64,000 nt of DNA from Bryobacterales bacterium. GTDB taxonomy: Bacteria > Acidobacteriota > Terriglobia > Bryobacterales > Bryobacteraceae. The stretch lies in contig JADLBD010000169.1 in NCBI GenBank assembly GCA_020847975.1, forward strand, positions 1-64,000. The letters are read 5' to 3'. Below the pieces are notes generated by a model, which saw only the letters and a list, made by a program, of their open reading frames with translations, did no database searches and was not told where the DNA came from. Positions 42,599 to 51,688 of the stretch are shown piece by piece. The first letter of the stretch is position 1, and each line of letters starts with the position of its first letter. Made by a program: the position numbers and the translations under genes.

Positions 42599-45500
42599 TC
42601 AGAATTGGAGGCGCATGCCCACCATGAACGAACGTTCGTTCTTGGCGGAGGTTACCTTGCCGAACGAGGACGGTACGAAGAACGTCTGGCCGACCCCGTT
42701 GAACTCCGTGTGGTTGAACGTGTTGTAGGATTCGGCGCGGACTTGGAGAACGGTCCGCTCCTTGTAGAGCTTGAAGTTCTTCGACAGGCTCATGTCCCAG
42801 TTGTTGATGCCGGGGCCGCTGAGGATGTTGCGTCCCGTGGGAGCGAAGGTGCCGAGGGCGGGTGCTGCCCAGACGCTCGGGTTGAACCAGGTATTGACAT
42901 TTCGATCGCTCAATCCGAGGAAGGGACTTCCCGTGGTAGCGGGACGCTGGCGGGACGAACTGCCCACGCCGGCGATATCACGGCCCAGTTGCGGATTGAT
43001 GGGCAAGCCGCTCTGGAACGTCGTGATTCCGGCCAGTTCCCAACCTCCCAGCGCCTGTCCGGCAATGCCGGTGTTGTTCTTCAGCCAGGGAAGCTGATAG
43101 GTGTAGCTGGCGACAAAGTTGTGATTGGCGTCGAAGTTGGCGCGGCCGCGCTCCGGACGGGAATCCTGGGTGTTCGGGACGAAGCCATAGATGCCGCCGG
43201 TGAAGTCCGCGTTGTCGATTGCCTTCGACCACGTGTAGGAAATCTGGAAGCCGAGGCCGTTTGCGAAGCTGCGGGAAAGCTGCGTCTGCAAACCGTGATA
43301 GTTGGACATGTAACTCTGTTCACGGTGATTGAGGACGCCGAAGCCTTTGTAGGGCCGCAGGTAGTTGGCGCTGACAGAGCCGTTGGCGATGGCCACCGAG
43401 GGCAGCGGCTGGTTGATGTCCTGGGTGCGCATCATATGAAGAGCGCGCGATCCGGAATAGCCGATTTCGAGCATCATGTTCGATCCGAGCGAGCGCTGGA
43501 TGTTGAGGTTCCACTGCTGCGTATTCGGCGTCTGCTGTCTGGTGTCGATGGAGCCGAGCGTCGTCGGCAGGTCATAGTTGCGCGTGGTTCCGCCGCCGGG
43601 GTTGCTCAGGCTGGTGTTGAACAGGTCCACCAATTGGGCGAACGGCGGATTACCGGACATCAGGATGAACGCGCCGAGGATCTCGCGGCTGTAGAACAGG
43701 CCGTAGCCGCCGCGGACAGCGGTCTTGCCGTCGCCGAAAACGTCGTAGGCGAAGCTGAAGCGCGGCGCGAAGTTGTGTTTGGAGAAATCCCAGTAGTTGG
43801 CGGGATTCACAATGCCGTTGAGCAGATCGCCGCTGTTCTTTGTGATCTGGCCGGCGGTGTTGATGGTGACGGCCTTCGATGGGTCGTAATTGGCGATGCG
43901 GAATACGCGGTACTTGTCGCTTGCCTCGTGGGCCGGCGGGAAGTAGGAGAAGCGCAAGCCAAGGTTCAGCGTGAACCGGCGGTTGACCTTCCAGGAATCG
44001 TCGATGTAGGCTTCGAGGGCGTTGCGGCGATTGTCATTGAAAGCAACGGTGTTGGTTTCCGAGTATTGCGCGGCGCGGCCGAGAATGAGGTCGGCAAAAG
44101 CGTCGCCGGTGACTTTGCCGTCAAAAGTGAAGTCGCCGAACACGTTGGTGTTGGTCGGCTCGAATTTGATTTCGTAGGCGTAGTCGAAGCCAGTCTTGAT
44201 GGTATGGGCGCCTTTGATCCAGGTGAGGTTGTCCTTGATGTCGTAGATGGTCTGGTAGTTGCTCCAGGGGGCCGAAGGCGCGATGCTCGAGTAGTTCACC
44301 AGGGAAATGTTCGGCACCTTGTCCGGGATCTTGGTTAAGTTGAGGCTGCTCAGCGGGTAGGTTTGCTCGTTGGTGACGAACAGCTTCGGAATGTTGATGC
44401 CCCACGTGGCGCCGCTCACATCGGGTGGGAACTGCATGATGCGGTTGTGGGAACGGACGAGATTGAAGTCGTTGATGAGGTTTGGGCGGAAGGTGGAGGT
44501 GAAGTCCACGACGATGTTGTCGGCGGGCGTCTTGTCCTGGCGGCGAAGCCATTCAAACCCCGGGGAGACGCGGTAGTCGGCGAAACGCAGTTCACGCGTA
44601 TAGCGGCCGGTAAGGCGGTGTTTGTCGCCGAAGTTGTGATCGCCGCGGAACATGCGCTCGTCGGTGTTGTCCAGGTGGCCCTGCGTCTGGGTCCAGTTGT
44701 TTCCATTGTTGTCGCGGTAGTTGAGAGCCGGATACATCTTGATGTATCCCGACGCATTCTTGTCGAAGCGCGCGGAAGGGATGATGTTCCCCGGGAACGG
44801 GGACCCTGTGAGTGGGTCGATGATGTTCTTTCCGAGGGTGCTGAAGTCGCCTGTCCGGTACGGTATCTCAGGGAGCTTTTGCAGGAACAGTTCCTGCCGG
44901 CGTTCCTTGATGAAACCGATGTGAACAAAGAAGAAGGTCTTGTTCTTCCCGTTGTAAACCTTGGGGATGTAGACAGGGCCGCCGACAGTGAAGCCGAAGT
45001 CATTGCCGCGGAAGGCCTGTCGCGCGGGCGAGAAATAGTTGCGGGCGTTCAACTTGTCATTGCGCAGGAACTCATAGGCGGAACCGTGCAGATCGTTGGT
45101 TCCGCTCTTGGTGATGACGTTGAACTGTGCGCCGCTGCCGATGCCGAACTCGGCGCTGTAGTTGCCGCGGAGGGCGCGGAATTCGGCAACCGTCTCCACG
45201 TTCGGGGCGAGGGGGGCTCCCCAGTTGCCGCCGGTGTCGATGTTATAACCGCCGTCGAGCAGCCAGGCATTGTGGGTGGGACGAATGCCGTTGACGGCCG
45301 TGTTGTTGGCCCGGCGGTCCTGCGGAGTGGTGGAAATCGCTCCGGGCATCAGCAGGGCAAACGGGAAGACGTAGCGGCCCTTCGAGGGAATCTTCACCAT
45401 TTCCTTACCTTCGAGTACGGCGCTGGTGGCTCCCGATGCGGTGTTCACCGCAACCGCTTCCGCCGCCACCGTGACCTGCTCGGAAACGGCTCCCACTTCG

Positions 45501-45814
45501 AGGGTGACGTTGAAGCGGCGATTGTCATTGACTCGTAGAACGACATTGGAAACACGGCTGGTACGAAATCCGTTGGCTTCCACCGTGATTTCGTAGGTGC
45601 CGATAGGAACCAGAGTGAGAACATAGTTGCCGGATTCGTCAGACTTGGTCTGAAGAGTCCGGCCAGTTTCGAGGTTACGCAACGTGATAGTTGCCTGTGG
45701 GACTACCGCATTCGAAGAATCCTGCACGGTGCCATAGATGCCGGCGGTGACTTCTTGAGAGAAGGCAGCCCCACAAAGAAATAGAATCCCCAACACAAGC
45801 CCTAGATATCTCAT
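42599..45814 (-). CDS. Oar-like TonB-dependent outer-membrane receptor
   Basis: A 1071-residue protein. Signal MRYLGLVLGILFLCGAAFSQ is followed by a carboxypeptidase regulatory-like domain (~22-105: GIYGTVQDSSNAVVPQATIT, then GNYVLTLVPIGTYEITVEAN), a plug (~115-240, NTAVNGIRPTHNAWLLDG), and the beta-barrel to the C-terminal Phe (SFMVGMRLQF), the OMP assembly signal. These very large receptors are typical of Acidobacteria and import polymers or oligosaccharides. The start at 45814 follows an AAGGAG site. The region upstream (45815-46079) contains two palindromes that could be operators. Confidence 0.9.
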   Translation of the reverse strand: MRYLGLVLGILFLCGAAFSQEVTAGIYGTVQDSSNAVVPQATITLRNLETGRTLQTKSDESGNYVLTLVPIGTYEITVEANGFRTSRVSNVVLRVNDNRRFNVTLEVGAVSEQVTVAAEAVAVNTASGATSAVLEGKEMVKIPSKGRYVFPFALLMPGAISTTPQDRRANNTAVNGIRPTHNAWLLDGGYNIDTGGNWGAPLAPNVETVAEFRALRGNYSAEFGIGSGAQFNVITKSGTNDLHGSAYEFLRNDKLNARNYFSPARQAFRGNDFGFTVGGPVYIPKVYNGKNKTFFFVHIGFIKERRQELFLQKLPEIPYRTGDFSTLGKNIIDPLTGSPFPGNIIPSARFDKNASGYIKMYPALNYRDNNGNNWTQTQGHLDNTDERMFRGDHNFGDKHRLTGRYTRELRFADYRVSPGFEWLRRQDKTPADNIVVDFTSTFRPNLINDFNLVRSHNRIMQFPPDVSGATWGINIPKLFVTNEQTYPLSSLNLTKIPDKVPNISLVNYSSIAPSAPWSNYQTIYDIKDNLTWIKGAHTIKTGFDYAYEIKFEPTNTNVFGDFTFDGKVTGDAFADLILGRAAQYSETNTVAFNDNRRNALEAYIDDSWKVNRRFTLNLGLRFSYFPPAHEASDKYRVFRIANYDPSKAVTINTAGQITKNSGDLLNGIVNPANYWDFSKHNFAPRFSFAYDVFGDGKTAVRGGYGLFYSREILGAFILMSGNPPFAQLVDLFNTSLSNPGGGTTRNYDLPTTLGSIDTRQQTPNTQQWNLNIQRSLGSNMMLEIGYSGSRALHMMRTQDINQPLPSVAIANGSVSANYLRPYKGFGVLNHREQSYMSNYHGLQTQLSRSFANGLGFQISYTWSKAIDNADFTGGIYGFVPNTQDSRPERGRANFDANHNFVASYTYQLPWLKNNTGIAGQALGGWELAGITTFQSGLPINPQLGRDIAGVGSSSRQRPATTGSPFLGLSDRNVNTWFNPSVWAAPALGTFAPTGRNILSGPGINNWDMSLSKNFKLYKERTVLQVRAESYNTFNHTEFNGVGQTFFVPSSFGKVTSAKNERSFMVGMRLQF

Positions 45815-45882
45815 AGGGTCATCTCCTTGAACCAAAAAATACCTAGCTGGAGGAAGCAGTCCCAGATAGTAGGATGCTAATC

Positions 45883-45895
45883 GCAACCAGGTTGC
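45883..45895. promoter_or_regulatory. Palindrome, possible operator
   Basis: GCAACC-A-GGTTGC is a perfect 13-base dyad, 69 bases upstream of the TonB receptor ATG and in the space shared with the divergent hydrolase gene. The half-site resembles LacI-family operators (GCAA...TTGC). Regulator unknown. Confidence 0.4.
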
Positions 45896-45952
45896 ATAGC
45901 GAGTGATTGGGAGTAGGATACCTTCATTCAGTAAGGAAAGCAATTGGGCCTT

Positions 45953-46005
45953 GAGATCGGCCTAGAGATCGGCCCTATCGCAAGTCCGGAACAGATTCCT
46001 GTTCC
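45953..46005. promoter_or_regulatory. Tandem repeat and dyad in the divergent promoter region
   Basis: A tandem pair of GAGATCGGCC (45953-45962 and 45965-45974) is followed by a perfect inverted repeat GGAACAG-ATTC-CTGTTCC (45988-46005), 75 bases upstream of the hydrolase ATG. The dyad could bind a dimeric repressor or form a short hairpin. No promoter hexamers are clear. Confidence 0.4.
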
Positions 46006-46079
46006 ACGATTCGGGATACGATGCTCCTATTTGAAATGGCGCGGCGAGGGGCTGCGCCCGTTCCATCAGAGGTGAAATC

Positions 46080-46991
46080 ATGGACAAGCACAATGAAGCC
46101 GAAGAACTAGCCCATCTCTATGTCGATGGCGCATTCAATCGCCGGGAGATGATCCGCCGCGCGCGGAAGATTGCCGGTGGAGTCGCCGCGGTCAGCGTCG
46201 CCCTGAACGAAATGGGGGTTCCGCTGAAAGCGGCAGTTACCTGCGGCACGGACGTTCGCGTCCCGGCGGACGCGCCGGATATCGAAGGCGCCGACGTGCA
46301 GTTCGCCGGTGAGGCATCCCCGCTATTCGCCTACCTGGTGAAACCAAGACGGAATTCCGCAACTCCGCTGCCCGGCGTCCTGGTGATTCACGAGAACCGA
46401 GGACTCAATGAGCACATACGGGACGTCGCCCGCCGCGTGGCGCGCGGAGGGTATGTCGCACTGGCTATCGACCTGCTCTCGCGGCAGGGCGGCACGAGTC
46501 AGTTCCCTAATCCGACGGATGCCGGGGCCGCCTACGGGCGCACCACACCGGAGGGCCGGCCTGCCGACCTGCGGAGTTCCGTAGCCTACCTGCGCTCCCT
46601 GCCCGACGTCCTCGAGGACCGCATCGGAACGGTGGGCTTTTGCGCGGGCGGCGGCAATGCATGGCTGCTCGCTATTAGCGGCGAGCCGGTGGTTGCCATT
46701 GTCATTTATTACGGGACGCCAGTGCCATCCTCGGAATTTGTCCCGGATATCAACGCCAAGCTTCTATGCCACTATGCAGAACTCGACCGGAACCTGTCCA
46801 TCTCGGCCTCCGGCATCGTACCCGCACTTATCAACACACGCCGGACCTGCGGCTTCCACATCTGGGAAGGCGTAGGCCACGCATTCAACAACGATACCGG
46901 CGCGGCCTTCGACCCGAACGTTGCCTGCCAGGCATGGGGACAGACGCTCGAATTCTTTGCCCGGCACTTGCAGCCGGACGTGCAAGGCTAG
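46080..46991 (+). CDS. Dienelactone hydrolase family protein
   Basis: A 303-residue alpha/beta hydrolase with an N-terminal ~50-residue leader carrying twin Arg (FNRREMIRRARKIAGG) and a hydrophobic run (GVAAVSVALNEMG), so probably a membrane-anchored or Tat-type form. The core has HENRGLNEHIRDVARRVA (Glu105), nucleophile Cys188 in GFCAGGGN rather than Ser, and the catalytic His in GVGHAFNND. It matches carboxymethylenebutenolidase-like enzymes that open lactone rings; the substrate is unknown. It overlaps the end of the convergent Pal-like gene by four bases. Confidence 0.87.
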   Translation: MDKHNEAEELAHLYVDGAFNRREMIRRARKIAGGVAAVSVALNEMGVPLKAAVTCGTDVRVPADAPDIEGADVQFAGEASPLFAYLVKPRRNSATPLPGVLVIHENRGLNEHIRDVARRVARGGYVALAIDLLSRQGGTSQFPNPTDAGAAYGRTTPEGRPADLRSSVAYLRSLPDVLEDRIGTVGFCAGGGNAWLLAISGEPVVAIVIYYGTPVPSSEFVPDINAKLLCHYAELDRNLSISASGIVPALINTRRTCGFHIWEGVGHAFNNDTGAAFDPNVACQAWGQTLEFFARHLQPDVQG

Positions 46992-47560
46992 CGGCTGGCC
47001 CGTTCGTAGGTGAGGTGGGCCCGGCGATTCTTCTGCCAGCACTCCTCGGTGGATTCCTGGCAGAGAGGCTTGGTCTCGCCATAGCTGATGGTCTTCAGAT
47101 GGTCAGCCGGCAATCCAATCTGCGCCAGGAAGTCTTTCGCCTTTTCCGCGCGCCTGTCGCCCAGCGCCAGATTGTACTCCGCCGATCCGCGTTCGTCGCA
47201 GTGGCCCTCCACCGTGAACATCAGGCTGGGATCCTTCTTGATTTCGTCCTGCAATACCGAGGCGTCCTTGGTGAGGGCGGATACGGCGTCCGGACGCAGA
47301 TTGGCTTTGTCGAAGTCGAACATGGCGTCCCCGAGCGCGGCGTTCAAATTGGCGAGGGCGTTCCTGAGGGCGCGGTCACCGTCCTCGTTCGAACGAGCAG
47401 GCGTGGAAGATATGGAATTGGAGCGGGAGGCTACGGCCGGGGTGGAGGGGGAGTGAGAAGCCGGCTGTGGGGGGACGGCTTTGGAAATCTGGTTGGGAAC
47501 ATGCTTTTTGGCGCACCCCGCGAGCGCCAGCAAAACAAATGCGATCTGGATTTTCCTCAT
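46988..47560 (-). CDS. Pal-like OmpA-domain lipoprotein (second copy)
   Basis: A 190-residue lipoprotein. Signal MRKIQIAFVLLALAGC has a good lipobox with Cys16. A Pro/Ser-rich linker (~17-65) is followed by an OmpA peptidoglycan-binding domain (~85-190) with FTVEGHCDERGSAEYNLALG and RRAEKAKDFL, ending EECWQKNRRAHLTY. It closely resembles the C-terminal half of Pal at 55018-55791 but lacks the Ig-like insert. It may be an additional envelope anchor outside the Tol operon. The start at 47560 is chosen for the lipoprotein signal. Confidence 0.88.
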   Translation of the reverse strand: MRKIQIAFVLLALAGCAKKHVPNQISKAVPPQPASHSPSTPAVASRSNSISSTPARSNEDGDRALRNALANLNAALGDAMFDFDKANLRPDAVSALTKDASVLQDEIKKDPSLMFTVEGHCDERGSAEYNLALGDRRAEKAKDFLAQIGLPADHLKTISYGETKPLCQESTEECWQKNRRAHLTYERASR

Positions 47561-47655
47561 AATACCAGTGAATCCCATACGCGCGGCTGTTCCCATAGGG
47601 CCCGGGGGTTATTTTCACCGGTCCCCACGAGCGAGGGTATGATGGGAAGTCCATC

Positions 47656-48414
47656 ATGAAACTAAAAGACAAAGTGGTGATCGTCACGGGCGGAGGCACC
47701 GGGATCGGGCGGGGGATCTCGGATTGCATGGCCCGGGAAGGGGCCCGCGTGGTGGTGAACTATGCCTCCTCTCGCGAAGCCTGCGAAGAGACCGCGGCCG
47801 GAATTTGCGCGCGGGGTGGCGAGGCCATTGCCTTCCAGGCGAGCGTGCTGGCGGAGGCGGAGGTAAGGCGCATGTTCGAGGAAGTGGCAGCGCGGTGGGG
47901 GCGCATCGACGTGCTGGTGAACAACGCCGGCTGGAGCAAGCGCGTTCCCCATGCGAACCTCGACGAGTTGACCGAAGAAATCTGGGACCGCACGCTGAAC
48001 ACGAATCTGCGGGGAGCTTTCTATTGCATGCGGTCCGTGGTTCCCTACCTCAGGAGACAGCCGGGATCCAGCATCATCAACATCGCGTCGATCGCGCCCT
48101 ATAGCGGGCAGGGAAGTTCCATCGTCTATGCGGCATCCAAGGCAGGGGTGATTTCGATGACCAAGTCCTTCGCCCGCGTGCTGGCGCCGGACATACGTGT
48201 CAACGCCATCTCTCCCGGCTTCGTCCGGACGCGCTTTGCGGGCTGGCCGAAGGAGGTTTTCGACGAAGCCGAAAAGACGACCCCGCTGAAGCGGATCGCC
48301 ACGCCGGAGGAGATCGGGGCGGCCGCGGTATTTCTGGCGGCGGACGCCACCGCAATCACCGGGGAAACCATCAACGTCGATGTCGGGCAGACGGCCATCG
48401 GCAGGACGGTGTAG
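47656..48414 (+). CDS. SDR-family oxidoreductase
   Basis: A 252-residue short-chain dehydrogenase: glycine motif TGGGTGIGRGIS at ~11-22, NNAGWSKR near 93, catalytic Tyr-x-x-x-Lys in VYAASKAGV, and PLKRIATPEEI near the C-terminus. It reduces or oxidises a small carbonyl/alcohol. Its stop overlaps the GTG start of the aminotransferase by one base, so the two act from one message. Confidence 0.87.
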   Translation: MKLKDKVVIVTGGGTGIGRGISDCMAREGARVVVNYASSREACEETAAGICARGGEAIAFQASVLAEAEVRRMFEEVAARWGRIDVLVNNAGWSKRVPHANLDELTEEIWDRTLNTNLRGAFYCMRSVVPYLRRQPGSSIINIASIAPYSGQGSSIVYAASKAGVISMTKSFARVLAPDIRVNAISPGFVRTRFAGWPKEVFDEAEKTTPLKRIATPEEIGAAAVFLAADATAITGETINVDVGQTAIGRTV

Positions 48415-49556
48415 TGTTCTCGCGCCGCATTCGCTGGTCGCTCGAACAGAATGAGTATTCGAAACTTCTGCACGCGAAGCGGGCCGGCGGGGCGGCGCTT
48501 CTCGACCTGACGGAGTCAAATCCGACGCAAGCCGGGATCGCGTACCCGGCGGCCATTCTCTCCGCCCTCGGAGACGTGCGCGGGCTGATTTACGAACCGA
48601 ACCCATGGGGACTGCCTCATGCGCGCGAGGCGGTAGCCGCCGTGGAGAAGGCGCCCGCCGAACGTGTGATGCTTACCGCAAGCACCAGCGAATCTTACGG
48701 ATACCTCTTCAAGCTGTTATGCAATCCGGGTGACCGTGTGCTGATCCCGCGGCCCTCCTATCCGCTGTTCGAGTTCCTTGCCCGTCTCGAGAATGTCGAG
48801 GTGGTCCACTACTCGCTGCGATACCACCGGCAATGGGAGATCGATTTCGATTCTCTCCGGGAGCGCGTGACCCCGCGCACACGAGCTATTCTGCTGGTGA
48901 ACCCGAACAATCCCACGGGCTCTTATATACGTCCGGCGGAAGTAGCACAACTGGGCCGCCTTTGCGCGCAACACAGCCTGGCTGTGGTGAGCGACGAGGT
49001 GTTTCATGAGTACCCGCTCGATAGCCCAGTGCATACGGATTGGGGACCGGCAGCGGAGGGCACGCTCGTGGTGCGCCTGAACGGACTGTCGAAAATGGCT
49101 GGATTGCCGCAGATGAAGGCCGGGTGGATGATATTGGATGGCCCGCCGAAGATTTGCCGGGAAGCGGGGGAGCGGCTCGAATTGATTGCCGATACCTATC
49201 TTTCGGTCTCCACTCCCGTGCAGCACGCGCTTCCGGAACTCCTGCGGTTAGGGGACGGTGTGCGGCGGCAAATCCTCGAGCGCTTGCGCGGGAACCTGCA
49301 CTGGCTGCGGAGCATGTGCGGCCCGCTTCCCGTCGAGGGGGGCTGGTACGCCATTCTCCAACTGCCGGAAGGTTTCGATGAGCATGCCTTCGTTTTGGAC
49401 CTGCTGGATCAGGACGAAGTGCTCGTGCAGCCTGGCTATTTCTACGATTTTGAAGTGGAAGGGTTCCTGGTGCTCAGTCTGCTGGCAAAGCCTGAGGAGT
49501 TCCGCGAGGGCGTGGAGCGCCTGCTGCGGCGGATCAGCCGGATGCGCCCTGCCTGA
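48414..49556 (+). CDS. PLP-dependent class I/II aminotransferase
   Basis: A 380-residue fold-type I aminotransferase. It has SNPTQAGIAYP, NPNNPTGSY (substrate loop), the Schiff-base Lys in NGLSKMAGLPQMKAGW, and the C-terminal QPGYFYDFE. It starts with GTG overlapping the SDR stop. Probably an amino acid (or aromatic) aminotransferase; specificity unclear. The end overlaps the 3' end of recN by 23 bases. Confidence 0.88.
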   Translation: MFSRRIRWSLEQNEYSKLLHAKRAGGAALLDLTESNPTQAGIAYPAAILSALGDVRGLIYEPNPWGLPHAREAVAAVEKAPAERVMLTASTSESYGYLFKLLCNPGDRVLIPRPSYPLFEFLARLENVEVVHYSLRYHRQWEIDFDSLRERVTPRTRAILLVNPNNPTGSYIRPAEVAQLGRLCAQHSLAVVSDEVFHEYPLDSPVHTDWGPAAEGTLVVRLNGLSKMAGLPQMKAGWMILDGPPKICREAGERLELIADTYLSVSTPVQHALPELLRLGDGVRRQILERLRGNLHWLRSMCGPLPVEGGWYAILQLPEGFDEHAFVLDLLDQDEVLVQPGYFYDFEVEGFLVLSLLAKPEEFREGVERLLRRISRMRPA

Positions 49557-51204
49557 TCAACTGCTCGGCGTGTTTCAGGGCTTCCGGGGTAAGCTGGCCG
49601 CTCAACATGCGGCTGATTTCGCGGGTGCGCGCCTCGCCTTCCAGTTCTTCGATGGCTGCTACGGTCCGGCCCCGGGATTCGCGCTTTTCCACAGTGTAAT
49701 GATGATCGGCGAACCCTGCGATCTGGGCGAGGTGGGTAACGCAGAGTACCTGGTTGGACGCGGCGATCTGCTTCAGGCGCCGCCCCACGGTTTCCGCGGC
49801 GCGGCCGCCGATGCCGGCGTCCACTTCGTCAAAGACCAGCGTACGCCGGGCTGAGGATGCTTTTCCGGACGAACTGATGCAGGCCTTCAACGCCAGCGCG
49901 ACCCGCGACAGTTCTCCGCCGCTGGCGATGCGATCGAGAGCCCGCGGTTCCTCACCGAGATTCGGAGCGATCAGAAACTCGACGGTGTCGAGTCCATTGG
50001 CGGTCCACGGGCCTTCGGAGAAGGCGATGCGGAAACGGGTACGGTCCATGGCCAGCCCGGCCAGTTCCTGCTCGACGCGTTTCTCGAGCTTTGCGGCGGC
50101 CTCGCGGCGGGCTTCGGAAAGTTTCTGGGCCGCAGCCTTGTAGTCTTTGGCGGCCTGGTCCACGCGCGCCTTCAACTCCATGCGCCGCTCTTCGGCGCTC
50201 TCGGCCGAATCCAGCTTCTGCCGCGCAGTTTCATGGAACTCGAGAACCGCAGGCAAGGTCCCGCCGTACTTGCGCTTGAGCCTGGCAAGCGCTTCGAGGC
50301 GCGACTCGGTCTGGTCCAGCCGCGCCGGATCGGCTTCGAGCTTGCCCAGGTAGTCGCGCAAGGTGTAGGAGACGTCCTGGAGTAGGGCTTCCACCGAGCC
50401 GAGGCTTTCTCCGAGGGGCGCGAGTTCGGCGTCGATACGGCTCAAATCGTCGATCCGTTTATGGGCCTGCCGCACTTGGACCAGGGCCGACGCCGGGGAG
50501 TCATACAAAGCCTCATAGGCGGCGGAGGCATTCTCTTGGAGGCGTGTGACGTTTTGCAGCAGCTTCCGTTCGTGTTCGAGAGACTCGTCTTCGCCCGCTT
50601 TCGGGGAGACTCCTTCGATTTCGCGTACCTGATAGCTCCAGAGATCGGCCAACCTCAGCCGCTCCTGCTCGGTGTGGTCAAGCGTGTCTAATTCTTCGCG
50701 CGCTGCGCGCCAAGCCTCGAAAAGGCTGCTGACGGGCTCTCGCTGGGAGGGGGCGAATTCGTCAAGCATCTCCAGTTGTTCGGCGCGGTCGAACAGCCGC
50801 TGCTGGTCGTGCTGGCCGTGAATATCGCCCAGCACCGGCGCCAGGTCGCGGAGCAGACCGGCGGTGACCGGGCGGCTGGCGGCGAAGGCGCGCGACTTGC
50901 CATTGGCGAGAATTTCGCGCTCGAGGAGGATCTCTCCCTCTTCGATGGGGACGCCAAGGCTTTCCAGCCTCGCCCGCGCGGCGGCGCCCTCAGGAAGTTC
51001 GAAGATGCCGGAAACGCGCGCCTTTTCGCATCCCGTGCGCACCATTTCCGCTGAAGCGCGCCCGCCGAACAGTAGCCCGAGCGCATCCACGACAATCGAC
51101 TTGCCGCTTCCGGTCTCTCCGCTCAGCACGTGGAAGCCGGAATGAAACCGTACCCGCAGCCGCTCAATGACCGCGAGATTCTCCACCATCAACTCCACCA
51201 GCAT
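49534..51204 (-). CDS. recN: DNA repair ATPase RecN
   Basis: A 556-residue SMC-like protein. N-terminal MLVELMVENLAVIERLRVRF precedes Walker A LSGETGSGKSIVVDAL (~29-44), then coiled coils (~150-350). The C-terminal head has Walker B/signature (SGGELSRVALALKA, LVFDEVDAGIGGRAAETVG) and VTHLAQIAGFADHH. RecN organises DNA double-strand-break ends for recombination. Length is typical. It is convergent with the aminotransferase, and I do not see a LexA box at its start, so SOS control is unproven. Confidence 0.95.
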   Translation of the reverse strand: MLVELMVENLAVIERLRVRFHSGFHVLSGETGSGKSIVVDALGLLFGGRASAEMVRTGCEKARVSGIFELPEGAAARARLESLGVPIEEGEILLEREILANGKSRAFAASRPVTAGLLRDLAPVLGDIHGQHDQQRLFDRAEQLEMLDEFAPSQREPVSSLFEAWRAAREELDTLDHTEQERLRLADLWSYQVREIEGVSPKAGEDESLEHERKLLQNVTRLQENASAAYEALYDSPASALVQVRQAHKRIDDLSRIDAELAPLGESLGSVEALLQDVSYTLRDYLGKLEADPARLDQTESRLEALARLKRKYGGTLPAVLEFHETARQKLDSAESAEERRMELKARVDQAAKDYKAAAQKLSEARREAAAKLEKRVEQELAGLAMDRTRFRIAFSEGPWTANGLDTVEFLIAPNLGEEPRALDRIASGGELSRVALALKACISSSGKASSARRTLVFDEVDAGIGGRAAETVGRRLKQIAASNQVLCVTHLAQIAGFADHHYTVEKRESRGRTVAAIEELEGEARTREISRMLSGQLTPEALKHAEQLIRQGASG

Positions 51205-51278
51205 TCGAAGGAATGATAGCGCACCGCTCCTGACAGAATCCTCAGGGGGAATCCGCCTGCCAGTCTGGAAGGCGATTT

Positions 51279-51542
51279 ATGACCAGACGACAACTCATCG
51301 GCGCCGGCGCAACGATAGCCGCATCCGCTGCAGCCGCGCCACTCCAGGAGGAACGCAACATGTTCGATGAACTGCTGAAAGCAAGCCTCGAAACCAAGAA
51401 GGGGCTGAATTTCTTCATCAAGGGCAATACGATCGGAATCGTGGTGACAAGAATCGGCAACGGGATGGTGGAGGGACGAAACCAAAGCTACAGCCGCATC
51501 GTCATACGGCTGGATAGCGTGGACGCTGTGGCGATCGCCTGA
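51279..51542 (+). CDS. Small protein with Tat-like leader, unknown
   Basis: An 87-residue protein: MTRRQLIGAGATIAASAAAA resembles a Tat signal. A short mature part follows, LKASLETKKGLNFFIKGNT, then GIVVTRIGNGMVEGRNQ and SRIVIRLDSVDAVAIA. The pattern (strand-turn-strand ending in hydrophobic strands) suggests a small beta-sheet protein. I do not recognise it. It has a strong terminator directly after it and sits alone between recN and the Tol operon. Confidence 0.6.
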   Translation: MTRRQLIGAGATIAASAAAAPLQEERNMFDELLKASLETKKGLNFFIKGNTIGIVVTRIGNGMVEGRNQSYSRIVIRLDSVDAVAIA

Positions 51543-51568
51543 GGTGTTGGCCTTTGCCGCTCAGTCAG

Positions 51569-51595
51569 AACAATATTCGCGAGTATTGTTTTTTT
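51569..51595 (+). terminator. Rho-independent terminator before the Tol operon
   Basis: Stem AACAATA and TATTGTT encloses an eight-base loop (TTCGCGAG) and is followed by five further Ts. It ends the transcript of the small gene at 51279-51542 and separates it from tolQ. Confidence 0.88.
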
Positions 51596-51688
51596 CGGCT
51601 CTCTCCCGGCCGTAGTCTCCGCTATCATAGGTACTAGCCTGCGCGCGCCCCCCGAGCGCGATGGCCCCTGTGTTAGAAAGGAGTTCGT

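Noticed and set aside
42605..44338. A 577-codon open frame on the plus strand antisense to the TonB receptor
   Set aside because: It mirrors the receptor codons in a GC-rich gene and has no protein motifs; the receptor frame explains the region fully.
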